Assembly (NCBI RefSeq): GCF_000485595.1
Contig: NW_014578282.1
Coordinates: forward strand, 15,644-35,919
Source: Priapulus caudatus
Lineage: Eukaryota; Priapulida; Priapulimorpha; Priapulimorphida; Priapulidae
Direction: 5' to 3'
Length of the DNA: 20,276 nucleotides
Below the pieces are notes generated by a model. The model was not told where the DNA came from and did not search any database. It saw only the letters and a list, made by a program, of their open reading frames with translations. Shown here piece by piece: positions 8,330 through 16,770 of the stretch (position 1 is the stretch's first letter; each line of letters opens with the position of its first letter). The position numbers were made by a program, and so were the translations under genes.

Positions 8330-8556
8330 TGAAAGATAACATCTGGAAAGCAGAGACATGGGAACCTAGAGCCGACTAGGTCGCTACTATCTTTCTCATC
8401 CCGAAACAAGGAGGAGACGTAGGAGAGAGAGAGGGAGAAACCCGCATTCGAGCTGCGTACGAGGAGCATACGGTGGGAGAACGCAGATACATGTAGTTGT
8501 ATAGCGCTACCCGTGATGCTACAACGTAAACGCATGCGGCCGAATAACAGCGACCG

Positions 8557-8892
8557 ATGTATACGCAGGCTACGAGGGTAGGAGAGAACCTCCTACAGGG
8601 AAGACGCCAAACGAGAGAGAGAGAGAGAGGGACCGAACGAGACAGAAGACACCGAGCGCATCGCAGATACGATTACAGCGTACAGCCGGGACACGCGAAA
8701 CACCCCTGTGGCCGAATAATGGGACGGACGCGAGCGGCTGATTGGGAAAAAACGCTACGTATATACAGGTGGTGCACACCAGTAGAATCTACGGGAGAGA
8801 TAGATCACTGGACGGAAGAACAGAGACGGGACGTTACGTGTACATGCGAGGGTGAGAAGGACGCCTTACGTTTAGCGTTACGTCTAAGCTAA
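8557..8892 (+). CDS. Hypothetical ORF, Arg/Glu-rich, within Gypsy copy B
   Basis: ATG at 8557 to a stop at 8890-8892, 111 codons. The N-terminal half is very rich in Arg and Glu because it crosses a GAGAGA run (8621-8637). The second half has several Trp and Cys residues (RWCTPVES, VTCTCEGE). No domain recognised. It lies between the pol tail and the main accessory ORF and has no counterpart to compare in copy A. It may be chance, since purine-rich DNA gives long open frames. Confidence 0.2.
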   Translation: MYTQATRVGENLLQGRRQTRERERGTERDRRHRAHRRYDYSVQPGHAKHPCGRIMGRTRAADWEKTLRIYRWCTPVESTGEIDHWTEEQRRDVTCTCEGEKDALRLALRLS

Positions 8893-8899
8893 CGTAAGG
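8864..8899. other. Imperfect hairpin
   Basis: CCTTACGTTTAGC (8864-8876) pairs with GCTAACGTAAGG (8888-8899) with one bulged T. It overlaps the end of the preceding ORF and could be an RNA structure, though nothing else supports a function. Confidence 0.45.
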
Positions 8900-9145
8900 G
8901 GATGCCTTCATAACGCTATACAGGGTCAGAACGTTTGTTGCCAGGCGAGTCGCTGCATAGCACAGTGTTGGGGCGTAACTCAGCACAAGCGCTGCGACGA
9001 ACGTGAGTGGTGAGAGAGCAAACGTCACGTGAGCAGGTTGCGCACGAAACCGCCTGAAACCGAAAGTGAAAGCATAAGCTGCATAACCACGCGAGTGACC
9101 TGACTTCCCGCATTTCTTGCGTGACAACGGAGGACGAAGGACGTG

Positions 9146-9958
9146 ATGGCAAATCCGCCCGCTAAGGGAGCAGATGCGATTTCGCTACTCGGGGAAGAGT
9201 GGGGAGATGAGCTGAGTGAGACCGAGTCGAGCAGCGACAGCGAGGACGGAGACGCGAGCGACAGAGAAGCGGCTCGCACGATAGAATCAGGTGCCGCGGG
9301 AGAGGAGATAGCTGCTGCCGAAGCACGTGGAAGCAACGAAGCGCTATCGCCCCGTAGCAAGAGAGAGAGGGAGAAGGCAGCGCTTCACGCCGCCGAGCCG
9401 ACGTCAAGGGCGATTCGACGCCCGACGCCGATGAAAGCGGTAGCAACGGAGGAAGCGAGAGTCCGGGATAGAGTCGCCGCGGAGGGGAATTCGCTGGCGC
9501 CGCCCGTGATGGCGGAGGCTGAGAGGGAGAAGCCGTCCGTACACACCGGCGAGGCGTGTGAGCCGACAACTGGGCTCACTACGGCCGCGTTCAGGGAGAG
9601 AGACGAAGGAGAGAAAGGAGCGGTGACAGCAGAGCAGCAGCCGTCTGAGAACAGTAGGTCTACGTTATCCGTAACCAGTAGCCTGGCAGAGGCTGCGCAC
9701 GGGAGCTCGGCTGGTCGGCGAGGAGGAAAGCGCCAACGCGAGCCTTATCCGAAAGGAGAAGTGCGACCGACGAGCGCGCCGCCGACAGAAGAGAAACCGA
9801 AGGAGGGGAAGAGTCAACCGCGAAGGAAGGGAGGAGTGACCGACGTCGATTGGCCTGAACATTTAGACAAACCTCGATCGCCGAGGGCGATTCGACGCCA
9901 GACGCCGACGGCTGGAGGAAGTAAGGAGTGGGAAGGCTCCCTCGCGCCGACGGTTTGA
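9146..9958 (+). CDS. Accessory ORF of Gypsy family, N-terminal part
   Basis: Opens at ATG 9146 in a good Kozak-like context (GTGATGG) and runs 270 codons to a TGA at 9956-9958. The N-terminus is acidic and serine-rich (ETESSSDSEDGDASDREAAR), followed by a low-complexity Glu/Arg/Ala/Pro/Thr region that is probably disordered. A segment around RAIRRPTP recurs near the end as RAIRRQTP, and the DNA GGGCGATTCGACGCC is repeated at 9409 and 9886. There is no signal peptide, transmembrane helix or protease motif, so it is not an evident env. Frame 0 opens from 9867 and carries on downstream, overlapping this ORF by 92 bases. The two may be one protein joined by a frameshift, mutational or programmed. 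Function unknown. Confidence 0.5.
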   Translation: MANPPAKGADAISLLGEEWGDELSETESSSDSEDGDASDREAARTIESGAAGEEIAAAEARGSNEALSPRSKREREKAALHAAEPTSRAIRRPTPMKAVATEEARVRDRVAAEGNSLAPPVMAEAEREKPSVHTGEACEPTTGLTTAAFRERDEGEKGAVTAEQQPSENSRSTLSVTSSLAEAAHGSSAGRRGGKRQREPYPKGEVRPTSAPPTEEKPKEGKSQPRRKGGVTDVDWPEHLDKPRSPRAIRRQTPTAGGSKEWEGSLAPTV

Positions 9959-10805
9959 CGAATCGACGAATCGGGCCAAACAGGTGCCGCCGAATAGATG
10001 GGCATGGTGCCGGGCTTGTCAATTACCGACGAGGCATGCGCAGGACCACGAGTTGGAATATCATACTCTATCTGGGTGGCGGGTACACTGTCCATTCAGG
10101 AGTTGCACGTACACGTGTGCTGCACGAGTTGAGTATCGGATGCGAGCGCATTCACGGCATACACGCCAAAAACCCGGCGGTTACCAGCGAGAGGGAGAGA
10201 AGCAGTGGCAGGTGAGACCCGGCTTCATGACAGAATACAGGGGGGATGCGAAGGGCTACGCGGTAGGCGACGCCGAACTACCTGCTGTCACAGGAAAGCG
10301 AGTGATCCGAGATGCCGACGAGTCGTCGCAGGGAGACCCGAAAGCAAAGAGCGGGGCGACGAAGGAGAAGGGGAAGACTGGAGGGAGAGGCGCTACAGTG
10401 ACAGCCTGCGCCGACCGACCGAAAACCGGTGAGGAGAAGCACGGGTCGGAATCTACAACAAATCCGCAGGTCGTAATGCGTAAGCTAGCTGCGCCGCGCT
10501 CGCCTCTAGCTGATAAAAGGTCGAGAATGGCAGAGCCACGGGTAGCTGCTGTACGTCGACAGAGGCACCGTAGTGGATCGGGGAGCCGGTCCGAGAACTC
10601 CGCTGGGAGGGAGATGCCCTCCCGACCTAGCGAAACAGCGAGGAGCGATACGCATCAGAGCCACGCTAGCCGTGTGCGCCGAGCGAGTCCCGAACGTGAG
10701 CGACGACCGGCGACCGAATCAGCCGGTGACTTGCTGTCACCGAATCAGGGATCCGAGCGTGGGACAGCTCAGGGGCGACGAAGTATCCTGCATGACAGCG
10801 CCTAG
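9867..10805 (+). CDS. Accessory ORF of Gypsy family, middle part with Cys/His fingers
   Basis: Frame 0 is open from just after a TAG at 9864-9866 to a TAG at 10803-10805. There is no ATG before the Cys/His region, consistent with continuation from the preceding ORF. Residues encoded from about 10000 to 10160 hold WCRACQLPTRHAQDH (C-x2-C-x5-H-x3-H) and CPFRSC followed by HSRHTRQKPG (C-x4-C-x14-H-x2-H). These are reminiscent of zinc fingers with a linker-like HTxxKP, though spacings are not canonical C2H2. The rest is charged and low complexity. The last 33 codons align with copy A. Possible roles are nucleic-acid binding or a gag-like chaperone; this is inference. Confidence 0.5.
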   Translation, partial: TNLDRRGRFDARRRRLEEVRSGKAPSRRRFDESTNRAKQVPPNRWAWCRACQLPTRHAQDHELEYHTLSGWRVHCPFRSCTYTCAARVEYRMRAHSRHTRQKPGGYQREGEKQWQVRPGFMTEYRGDAKGYAVGDAELPAVTGKRVIRDADESSQGDPKAKSGATKEKGKTGGRGATVTACADRPKTGEEKHGSESTTNPQVVMRKLAAPRSPLADKRSRMAEPRVAAVRRQRHRSGSGSRSENSAGREMPSRPSETARSDTHQSHASRVRRASPERERRPATESAGDLLSPNQGSERGTAQGRRSILHDSA

Positions 10806-11016
10806 CCCGGACGTGCAACCATGGAGGCTGGACGACCGATGGCTGGACGAGGTGGGCTTGATCCGCACGGAACTTGTTCGGGAGATGAGCAACGCAGATC
10901 TACGTCAGGGACAGTAGCATTTGCACCGCGCATTGCACCGCCTTCGCCAATAGCAGATGGAGGTAGACGAGGAAGTAACTCGCCGACTGAGTGAGGAGGA
11001 TGACCGCCGACCGTGA
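10796..11016 (+). pseudogene. Accessory ORF of Gypsy family, C-terminal part, broken
   Basis: Frame 1 continues the protein to a TGA at 11014-11016, matching copy A 478-696. Relative to copy A there are 4 extra bases near 10791-10794, which push the upstream frame into its early stop at 10803-10805. Two in-frame stops (10915-10917, 10951-10953) stand where copy A has GAG and CAG. Residues VQPWRLDDRWLDEVGLIRTE are identical in both copies. So copy B is disrupted here at three points and copy A at a different one (454-456). Confidence 0.6.
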
Positions 11017-11338
11017 GGACTCCGGCCGAAGACGGAGAAGCATCGCCACTCGGTATTTGTTCAATTTTGGTGGTTGTGTGGGCGAGCGAAAAACATGTAA
11101 ATAGGGTATATCGAAGTCGCGACTCATTATAAACAAAGTACGCGCAATTGTAGGTCGACACGCGTAGTATAGTACCGCGTGACGGATCCCGAGTTAAGAT
11201 AGTAGATCGCGAACCGTATTGTTGTTCGCGAATCGTGCTCAAGCGAAAGCGTATTGTTTGTATTATTCGTAGTTCGCGAATCTCGATGCCGCGACCTGCA
11301 CTAGAAGGAAGGGAAAGTGGCTAAACGCCCTACTTTCT
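11017..11338 (+). other. 3' untranslated internal region of Gypsy copy B
   Basis: Conserved with 697-1017 of copy A, with scattered substitutions. No coding frame is shared by both copies on the sense strand. A minus-strand open frame exists in both copies (482-922 and 10802-11242) but has the character of a shadow of the conserved sense sequence. Confidence 0.55.
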
Positions 11339-11351
11339 GAGCAAGGGGGAA
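11339..11351 (+). promoter_or_regulatory. Polypurine tract, copy B
   Basis: GAGCAAGGGGGAA directly before the LTR, identical to copy A. Confidence 0.75.
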
Positions 11352-11828
11352 TGTGACGGCGCGGGTTAATCGAGAGTCGGGGAAATAGAGATTCGGGGAG
11401 CGAAATTCGGGGATAGCGTTCGGGGGAAATAGTACCGAACACCGAAACCACCGAATACCGAACACGCGAGGTAGTACGGAGCAGCCGAAAGGGTGGCTGT
11501 CGCGCGCAGTGGACGCGGCGCGAAATAGCGTACAGGGACTAGCATTCGGGCTACGGATATAATGATTCGCGAGTGTAAATAGTGTTTGTGGTAGAGTTCG
11601 CCGAAGTGTTGATTTAGTGCCGCTGCTCAGCGAATAGTTGTTCGGGGCAAGCGGAGCGGCGAAACAGTAATAGACGTGGAAGGACGCGGTGAAGGAAAGG
11701 AGCTAGAAATGGCGGGAAAGGATATTATAATAGAGAGTTCTTCTGCGCAATTTATTGTAGTAGTAAGAAGCTTATGCGGGATAGATAAGACCTGTATTCT
11801 GGCTTTGTTAAGGCAAGCTTAACAGCAC

Positions 11829-11937
11829 ATGAGTTTGTAGCCCGACCAGGCTGTGCGACGGATTGTCTATACATTATACGTATCTTATACATTGTAACCC
11901 TAGCAATACCGTTTCTTGGAGCTAATGAGTTTGCAGC
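11829..11937 (+). repeat. 96-bp LTR block bounded by 13-bp direct repeats
   Basis: ATGAGTTTGTAGC (11829-11841) and ATGAGTTTGCAGC (11925-11937) flank sequence absent from copy A, which has a single ATGAGTTTGCAGC at about 1513. This is either an insertion with duplication in B or slippage deletion in A. Confidence 0.75.
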
Positions 11938-12106
11938 GTGACCGCTCAGCTGGTAAACAGGAACAGCCAATCACAGGGCTCGGCCAGTGAGTGATCGATC
12001 GGTTGATCACGTGTTAGGTGGGCGTACGTGACAGAGCGGCCGTGCTATGTAGCGTGCGCTGAAATAGGCTACTGAGGGCTGACTCATGGGGCAGGTTCCC
12101 GCTGGG

Positions 12107-12113
12107 TATAAGA
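12107..12113 (+). promoter_or_regulatory. LTR TATA box, copy B
   Basis: TATAAGA in the same context as in copy A (GGGTATAAGAGG). Confidence 0.6.
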
Positions 12114-12137
12114 GGACACTGCGCGCCTGAAACGAGG

Positions 12138-12225
12138 GACTTACTTAGATAGATAGGTAGGGGGACTTACTTAGATAGATAGGTAGGGAGACTTACTTAG
12201 ATAGAGACACTTAGATAGATAGGTA
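12138..12225 (+). repeat. 26-bp tandem repeat in the LTR leader, copy B
   Basis: GACTTACTTAGATAGATAGG units at 12138, 12164 and 12190, then a diverged one near 12206. Copy A has one short counterpart (around 1818-1846). The array lies just after the predicted transcription start, so it lengthens the LTR RNA leader. Confidence 0.8.
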
Positions 12226-12505
12226 GGGATAGACATAAAGACTTCTAGAGGCTTGTTCTAGAGTTCTCGAGGGAGTAGAGGGTTTGTGTAGGGAGTTATC
12301 CAGGAACCTACTGATGTGTATTTCGGAGTTTAGCGAGTTACTCGTAACGTTGAGCGAGTAAACTATTGTGCGGGAGATATGTTTCTGGAATTAACACCAG
12401 CGCCGAAACGAGTAAGTACGACTCAGAAAGATCTTTGAAAGCTGCTCGTTTGACTACCGGTGCGCTCAGTGTGTATCTTCCCCATTCTTTCGTTGTGTTA
12501 ATTGT

Positions 12506-12511
12506 AATAAA
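12506..12511 (+). terminator. LTR polyadenylation signal, copy B
   Basis: AATAAA in TTGTAATAAATG, at the place matching copy A. Confidence 0.55.
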
Positions 12512-12859
12512 TGTCATTCACTCTTAGCACACTTTTGCCTGCGCCTTCATTTCTTCTCACGTCTACACGTCAATCTTACCGCCGAGGAAGGGTACGCCTG
12601 TAACCGTACGCATCCTCACACCATCTCATCAGTCTTACACAACGCACGCGCGGGAGAGAAATCTTTCGCGTGAAGGGGTACTACCAACGCAGCGAATACT
12701 ACCGACGCAGCGAACACTACCGAAGATGATCGTTTTAGAGGCGGCGATTCTACTTGCGAAGCTGCGCGCACCTTTCGGGGAGCGAAACGTCTGACACCGA
12801 AAAGTTCGGCGAGCGAACTGCGCGCAGGGCGTGGCAGAGAAGAGGCCGACGCCGTTACA

Positions 12860-13690
12860 ATATCAATACCCCGCATTAATAAGGGTTTTATAACATATCA
12901 ATACCCCGCATTAATAAGGGCTTTATAACATATCAATACCCCCAGCATTTAATAAGGCTTTTATATCACAATGTCAATACTCGCCCGATTAATAAAGGGG
13001 CTTTTATACTACAATAATCACTCCGCATTAATAAAGGGCTATATATAACATAGTCAATAAACACCGGGACATAAATAAGGCTAGTCTATACACACTGTTC
13101 AATACACTTACTTAAAACCAATCAACCACAAACACAAAGATACGACTCCCCCGCATCCTAATAAAGGTGAATTATACATATCAATACCCGCATGATAATA
13201 AGGGCTTTATAATCGATAATCACAATAACCCACCGCATTAATAAGGGTGCTTAATAACATAATCAATAACACTGACATTAATAAGAGGCATTATAACATA
13301 TCAAATTACCACTGCATTATAAGGGACTTTATAAAAACATAAATCAATAACCTGCATTAAATAAGGTTTATAACAATATCAAAATCCTGTCCAATTAATA
13401 GGGGCTTATTATAACAATATCAATACAAAGGCAGCCGCATTAATAAAGGCTATTAATAAACCATATGACCAATCTCAAAAAACCAAGTTCAAATTAAATG
13501 GGCTTCTTATAACATATCAAAATACCCACAGCAATATACCCACATTAAATAAGGGATTATTATACATATCCAATACCCGCATTTAATAAGTGAGTTTTAA
13601 TACACAATCATCCAATACAATTAACCGCATTTAAATATAGGAGGCTATTTTATAAACACCACGAATCAATTAACCATCCGCATTATAAGA
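12860..13690 (+). repeat. Degenerate 35-bp AT-rich tandem array
   Basis: The first two units (12860-12894, 12895-12929) are identical except for one base and carry ATATCAATACC, CGCATTAATAAGGG and a TTTATAAC end. About twenty further units follow, with the core CGCATTAATAAGGG still visible but with frequent 1-3-base insertions and deletions. The array begins at the first base after the LTR, so the retrotransposon seems to have inserted into a satellite-like array. Confidence 0.88.
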
Positions 13691-14395
13691 GGCCAAAAGG
13701 AGACTTGTCAGCAATTGGCTTAGTGTCACATAGACCCAGACAGGAAAGAACATGCTAATAAAGAAAGTCTGCTGCACAACAATGTAATGACCTACTATTA
13801 TTCTTGATGGGCTACTTAATAGAATCATCACGTGGATTAATAATCAGACAAGCTAAAAATGTGTAATTGGAGGGATAATAGAGAAATATCAAGTGATTAG
13901 TGCTTTAACAACTGATGTAAATGATTTAAGATGTTATTTCAACTTTTTTATATCTGCAGACCAATATGTGTTTTATAATCGTCAAGAAGTATGGCAGAAA
14001 GCTTACATAATTAATTTTTAATTAAAAGTATACATCTTACTTTATGAAAGACACTTTATAAATTGATGGTCAGCGAGAAATTATTAAACTAAAAAGCTAA
14101 AAAAATAATACTAAAGAATAAATCATTAATTACAATGTATATACAACAGGTGAAAGAGTAACTATTTACCAATGCTATAGTAATATTTTTTCTCCATATT
14201 AATAATAATTTAACGTTAACAGCATAAACTAATGTGCAGTAGTAGAGCATCTTATACTAATATACGGTGTTTTTGGTAAGGTTCAATATTGACGTCAATA
14301 TATTTATGTTAATAAAATATCTGTGTACGTGGCCTAGGGTAGCCGACTACGTACGCAGGCGTTAATAATTATCAAGTTAACGCGTGTTCCTAAGT
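13691..14395. other. AT-rich DNA, no gene recognised
   Basis: No long open frame and no repeat unit was seen. One feature stands out: a perfect 16-bp palindrome ATATTGACGTCAATAT (14286-14301) centred on a TGACGTCA site. Confidence 0.5.
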
Positions 14396-14396
14396 N
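14396..14396. other. Ambiguous base, probable assembly join
   Basis: A single n lies where AT-rich unique DNA meets a TC/GA-rich low-complexity zone, as at 4400. Confidence 0.55.
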
Positions 14397-14467
14397 ATCT
14401 CCTCTCTCCCTTCTCTCTTCTCCCTTCCCGTCTCTCGAGGCGAAACCGACCAGCGACCCGACCGACC

Positions 14468-14470
<3 letters not shown>

Positions 14471-14528
<58 letters not shown>
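14471..14528 (+). repeat. (GA)29 microsatellite
   Basis: Pure GA dinucleotides. The surroundings (14397-14760) are also low complexity: pyrimidine-rich on the left, then GT-rich (14552-14605) and purine-rich (14610-14760). Confidence 0.95.
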
Positions 14529-14532
<4 letters not shown>

Positions 14533-14764
14533 TTTCCGTTGATCTGTCGGTGTACGTGCGCGTCGTTATGTGTGTGCGCGCGTGCGCCCGTGCGTGTGTA
14601 TGAGAGATAGAGGGGGAGGAAAGTAATAGGGAGAATGAAAAAGAAAGAGAAAGACATCGAGAAGAGCGGGGGAGAATGAGTGTGTGAGAAAGTGAAAGCG
14701 AGAGAGGGAGCGAGAGAGAGAGAAAACGAGGAGAGGGGGAGGAAAAGAGGGGCGGAGAGAGCCC

Positions 14765-15141
14765 CCTCTCTTATTCTATCTCATCTCCCCTCTCGTTTTG
14801 TCTCACATCCCCTTTCCTGTTCTATCTCGACTCCCCTCTCTCGTCCTATCTCACCTCCCCTCTCTCGTCCTATCTCACCTCCCCTCTCTTATTCTATCTC
14901 ATCTCCCCTCTCGTTTTGTATCACATCTCCTTTCCTGTTCTGTCTCGTCTCCCCTCTCTCGTCCTATCTCACCCCCTCTCTTGTTCTATCTCATTTCCCT
15001 TTCTCTCTGTCTATCTCACCTCCCCTCTCTTGTTCTATTGTTCTATCTCACTTCCCCGCTCTTGTTCTATCCCACCTCCCTTCACTCGTCATATCTCACC
15101 TCCCCTCTCTATTTTCCTGTCTCTCTCTCTCTCTCTCTCTT
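14765..15141 (+). repeat. Pyrimidine minisatellite with 24-bp units and 118-bp higher-order period
   Basis: The basic unit is CTCCCCTCTCTCGTCCTATC followed by TCAC. The TTATTCTATCTCATCTCCCC block begins at 14771 and again at 14889, giving a 118-bp higher-order unit; later units decay. It ends in a (TC)n run (15120-15141). The open frames reading through it on the plus strand consist of repeated Leu/Ser/Pro and are not genes. Confidence 0.9.
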
Positions 15142-15827
15142 TCCGCTTGCACGCATTCTCTCCATCTCATGTACGTAAAGATGCAGCACTGATACACGAA
15201 TGTGTGCAATCCTGTTTCCAGCCAGTTCCGCTTCGGTGGACGTTACAGGTACACTGTATGGTCGTGACGGTGAAGTCAATGGGAGAGCAAGAGAATAACG
15301 GGTGAGAAGAAAACAAGACAATAACCAAAGTGATTAGCATCAGGAATAGTACTGTCACCACGTCTACAATATTTTATAATCTAGATGTTAGTCTTGTTGT
15401 TGTGTACTTGTTACCATGGGTAACCATGTGGATAAAAGATAAAACGATTAGTAAGCAGTACGTAATCACTGCGATTAATACAAGTTAAAGCTAGTATAAG
15501 AGCATGTCCTATAGAATGAGATATATTTATCATCAGGCAAAATTTACATGACGTATATACAAGTTAGACAACTGCAAATTTTCAATACTGGAATTATATA
15601 TATATGGTATATATGCATAATACTCATGACCATGTACCAGGGAATGTAGTCTGTAGATAGCTAAGCAGGTCATATTTTGATATATTTAGATGAATGGAAA
15701 ACTTTGTTTTATTCAATGAAGTTCCAAAATTGCACTATGTACAACAACTTGCAAGTAAATTACCCTTAATACTAGGATAATATCACAGCATATAATAAGA
15801 GTGTATAACATATCCAACTAAATAAAT
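15142..15827. other. Unique AT-rich DNA, no gene recognised
   Basis: No convincing open frame on either strand and no clear repeats. It could be intron, intergenic or 3' flanking DNA of the minus-strand exon candidate further right. AATAAA on the minus strand occurs near 15708-15713. Confidence 0.45.
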
Positions 15828-15967
15828 CAGGGCCGTAGCTAGCAGGAAAATGCAAGGGGGCATGTCCCCAGAAAAAATAGATAGAATACATGGTCAATGA
15901 CGGTCACACCATGGACGTGGCTTTGCCCCCCCCCCTCCTCAGACAAAATGGGTTAGCTACGCTCCTG
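15828..15967. mobile_element. MITE-like non-autonomous element with terminal inverted repeats
   Basis: The left end CAGGGCCGTAGCTAGC and right end GTTAGCTACGCTCCTG (reverse complement CAGGAGCGTAGCTAAC) match at 13 of 16 positions. The body has a GGGGGCATGTCCCC palindrome-like stretch and a C9 run (CCCCCCCCC). CAGG...CCTG ends with GTAGCTA subterminal motifs are familiar from invertebrate DNA transposon ends. A target duplication is not clear: the flanking 8-mers AAATAAAT and TAAACTAT match poorly. Confidence 0.6.
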
Positions 15968-16055
15968 TAAACTATATATTAGCTGACACATACAGACAAA
16001 CCTGTACCATGAACAAGAATTACGGGAAGCAGAAAGTAAGAGCGTACCATGATTA

Positions 16056-16286
16056 TTACTGAAGCATTAAAGTAGATTTCTCCTGGTTTGTACCAGTATC
16101 CAGGCCCACTAACCTCTGACCTAATTTTATCCAGTTACCACCAATCAGAGTGCATCCTGCTACAGCAGGCAGTGCTTTTAGACCTGTCTTTTTCCTGTGT
16201 GAAAATGACCAGAAATACGTCTCACCAGTAGGTGACACAATATGCCTGGTTGTAAGTGCAAACGCAAATACCCCATTAAATGGAAA
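16056..16286 (-). CDS. Open frame, possible exon, unrecognised
   Basis: On the minus strand, 76 codons are open from 16286 to a stop at 16056-16058. A possible acceptor, a T-rich stretch then ACAACCAG, ends at about 16248. The peptide has balanced composition (GETYFWSFSHRKKTGL, then GCTLIGGNWIKLGQRLVG) unlike low-complexity shadows. It lies 3' of, and on the same strand as, the spartin-like exon, so it could be a further exon or part of a 3' UTR. I do not recognise the protein. Confidence 0.22.
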   Translation of the reverse strand, partial: FPFNGVFAFALTTRHIVSPTGETYFWSFSHRKKTGLKALPAVAGCTLIGGNWIKLGQRLVGLDTGTNQEKSTLMLQ

Positions 16287-16559
16287 TTAAAACATTAAAT
16301 GGGTTTTGATCAGCACATTCATAAATCATCATGCCAGATATAGCCCAGCTGCAAAAATATTTTGTTGCAATTATTTGCATGAAATGCTTCAATTGGCCAC
16401 CACACAATTGACAACTCAATCGCACAATCAACTGACAACTGATCACAGGTGAAATTGGAATAGTAAAATACATTGCCATCATCAACAGCCACACATAACA
16501 ATATGATATTATGATAACAATAATGATAAGCCTTATTTTCTGCACTATCTGTCTTTTTG

Positions 16560-16770
16560 TCATTCACGTTTTGCAACATGGTGGCTGGTGACATCACTGG
16601 GCTTCATGTTCTCTCCAGTGTAGTCCTCGACAACAGTGCGTCCTGTCTCTTTGGCTGTTCGTGTAGCAAGTGCCTTTATGCCCATATGCTGGACGTTGTA
16701 CACAGTGAATCCGGTATTTATCGCAGCATCAAGCGCAGTATCCGTTGCTCTACCCACCTCTGGACCATAC
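16560..16770 (-). CDS. Putative exon of a spartin-like (senescence domain) protein
   Basis: The minus-strand frame reads YGPEVGRATDTALDAAINTG onward through VQHMGIKALATRTAKETGRT and VVEDYTGEN to a TGA at 16560-16562. The pattern (YGxEVGxATDxAL, then GIKALxxRTAKETG) resembles the C-terminal part of the senescence/spartin-associated domain found in animal spartin, a protein linked to endosome and lipid-droplet trafficking. An AG on the minus strand (16771-16772) precedes the exon as a potential acceptor, though its pyrimidine tract is weak. The stop suits a terminal exon, but a GT just before it (AAAAC|GTGAAT) leaves a spliced continuation possible. No upstream exon is visible to 20276. The family call is from memory of the pattern, not a search. 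Confidence 0.5.

Larger units (their letters stand above)
4401..12859 (+). mobile_element. Ty3/Gypsy LTR retrotransposon copy B, 5' truncated and rearranged
   Basis: It contains scrambled tail-like repeats (4401-5380), a broken integrase and pol tail (5381-7303), a long region with accessory ORFs (7304-11016), a polypurine tract (11339-11351) and a 3' LTR (11352-12859). No 5' LTR, primer-binding site, gag, protease, RT or RNase H was found on either strand. The left limit is uncertain because of the n at 4400 and the inverted segments. The element could not move by itself. Confidence 0.8.
11352..12859 (+). repeat. 3' LTR of Gypsy copy B (1508 bp)
   Basis: Starts TGTGACGGCG and ends CGCCGTTACA. 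It aligns along its whole length with 1031-2476. Differences include an extra 96-bp block (11829-11924), an expanded 26-bp repeat (12138-12225), fewer 18-bp units (12681-12716) and many point changes, so the two LTRs belong to separate insertions or old alleles rather than a recent pair. The 35-bp AT-rich array begins at the next base. Confidence 0.88.

Noticed and set aside
12860-13690. CRISPR-like array
   Set aside because: No unique spacers: the whole 35-bp period repeats, and the context is eukaryotic.
14680-15192. 170-codon plus-strand ORF through the pyrimidine array
   Set aside because: The peptide is repeated Leu/Ser/Pro produced by a 24-bp minisatellite, a multiple of three, which keeps the frame open without selection.
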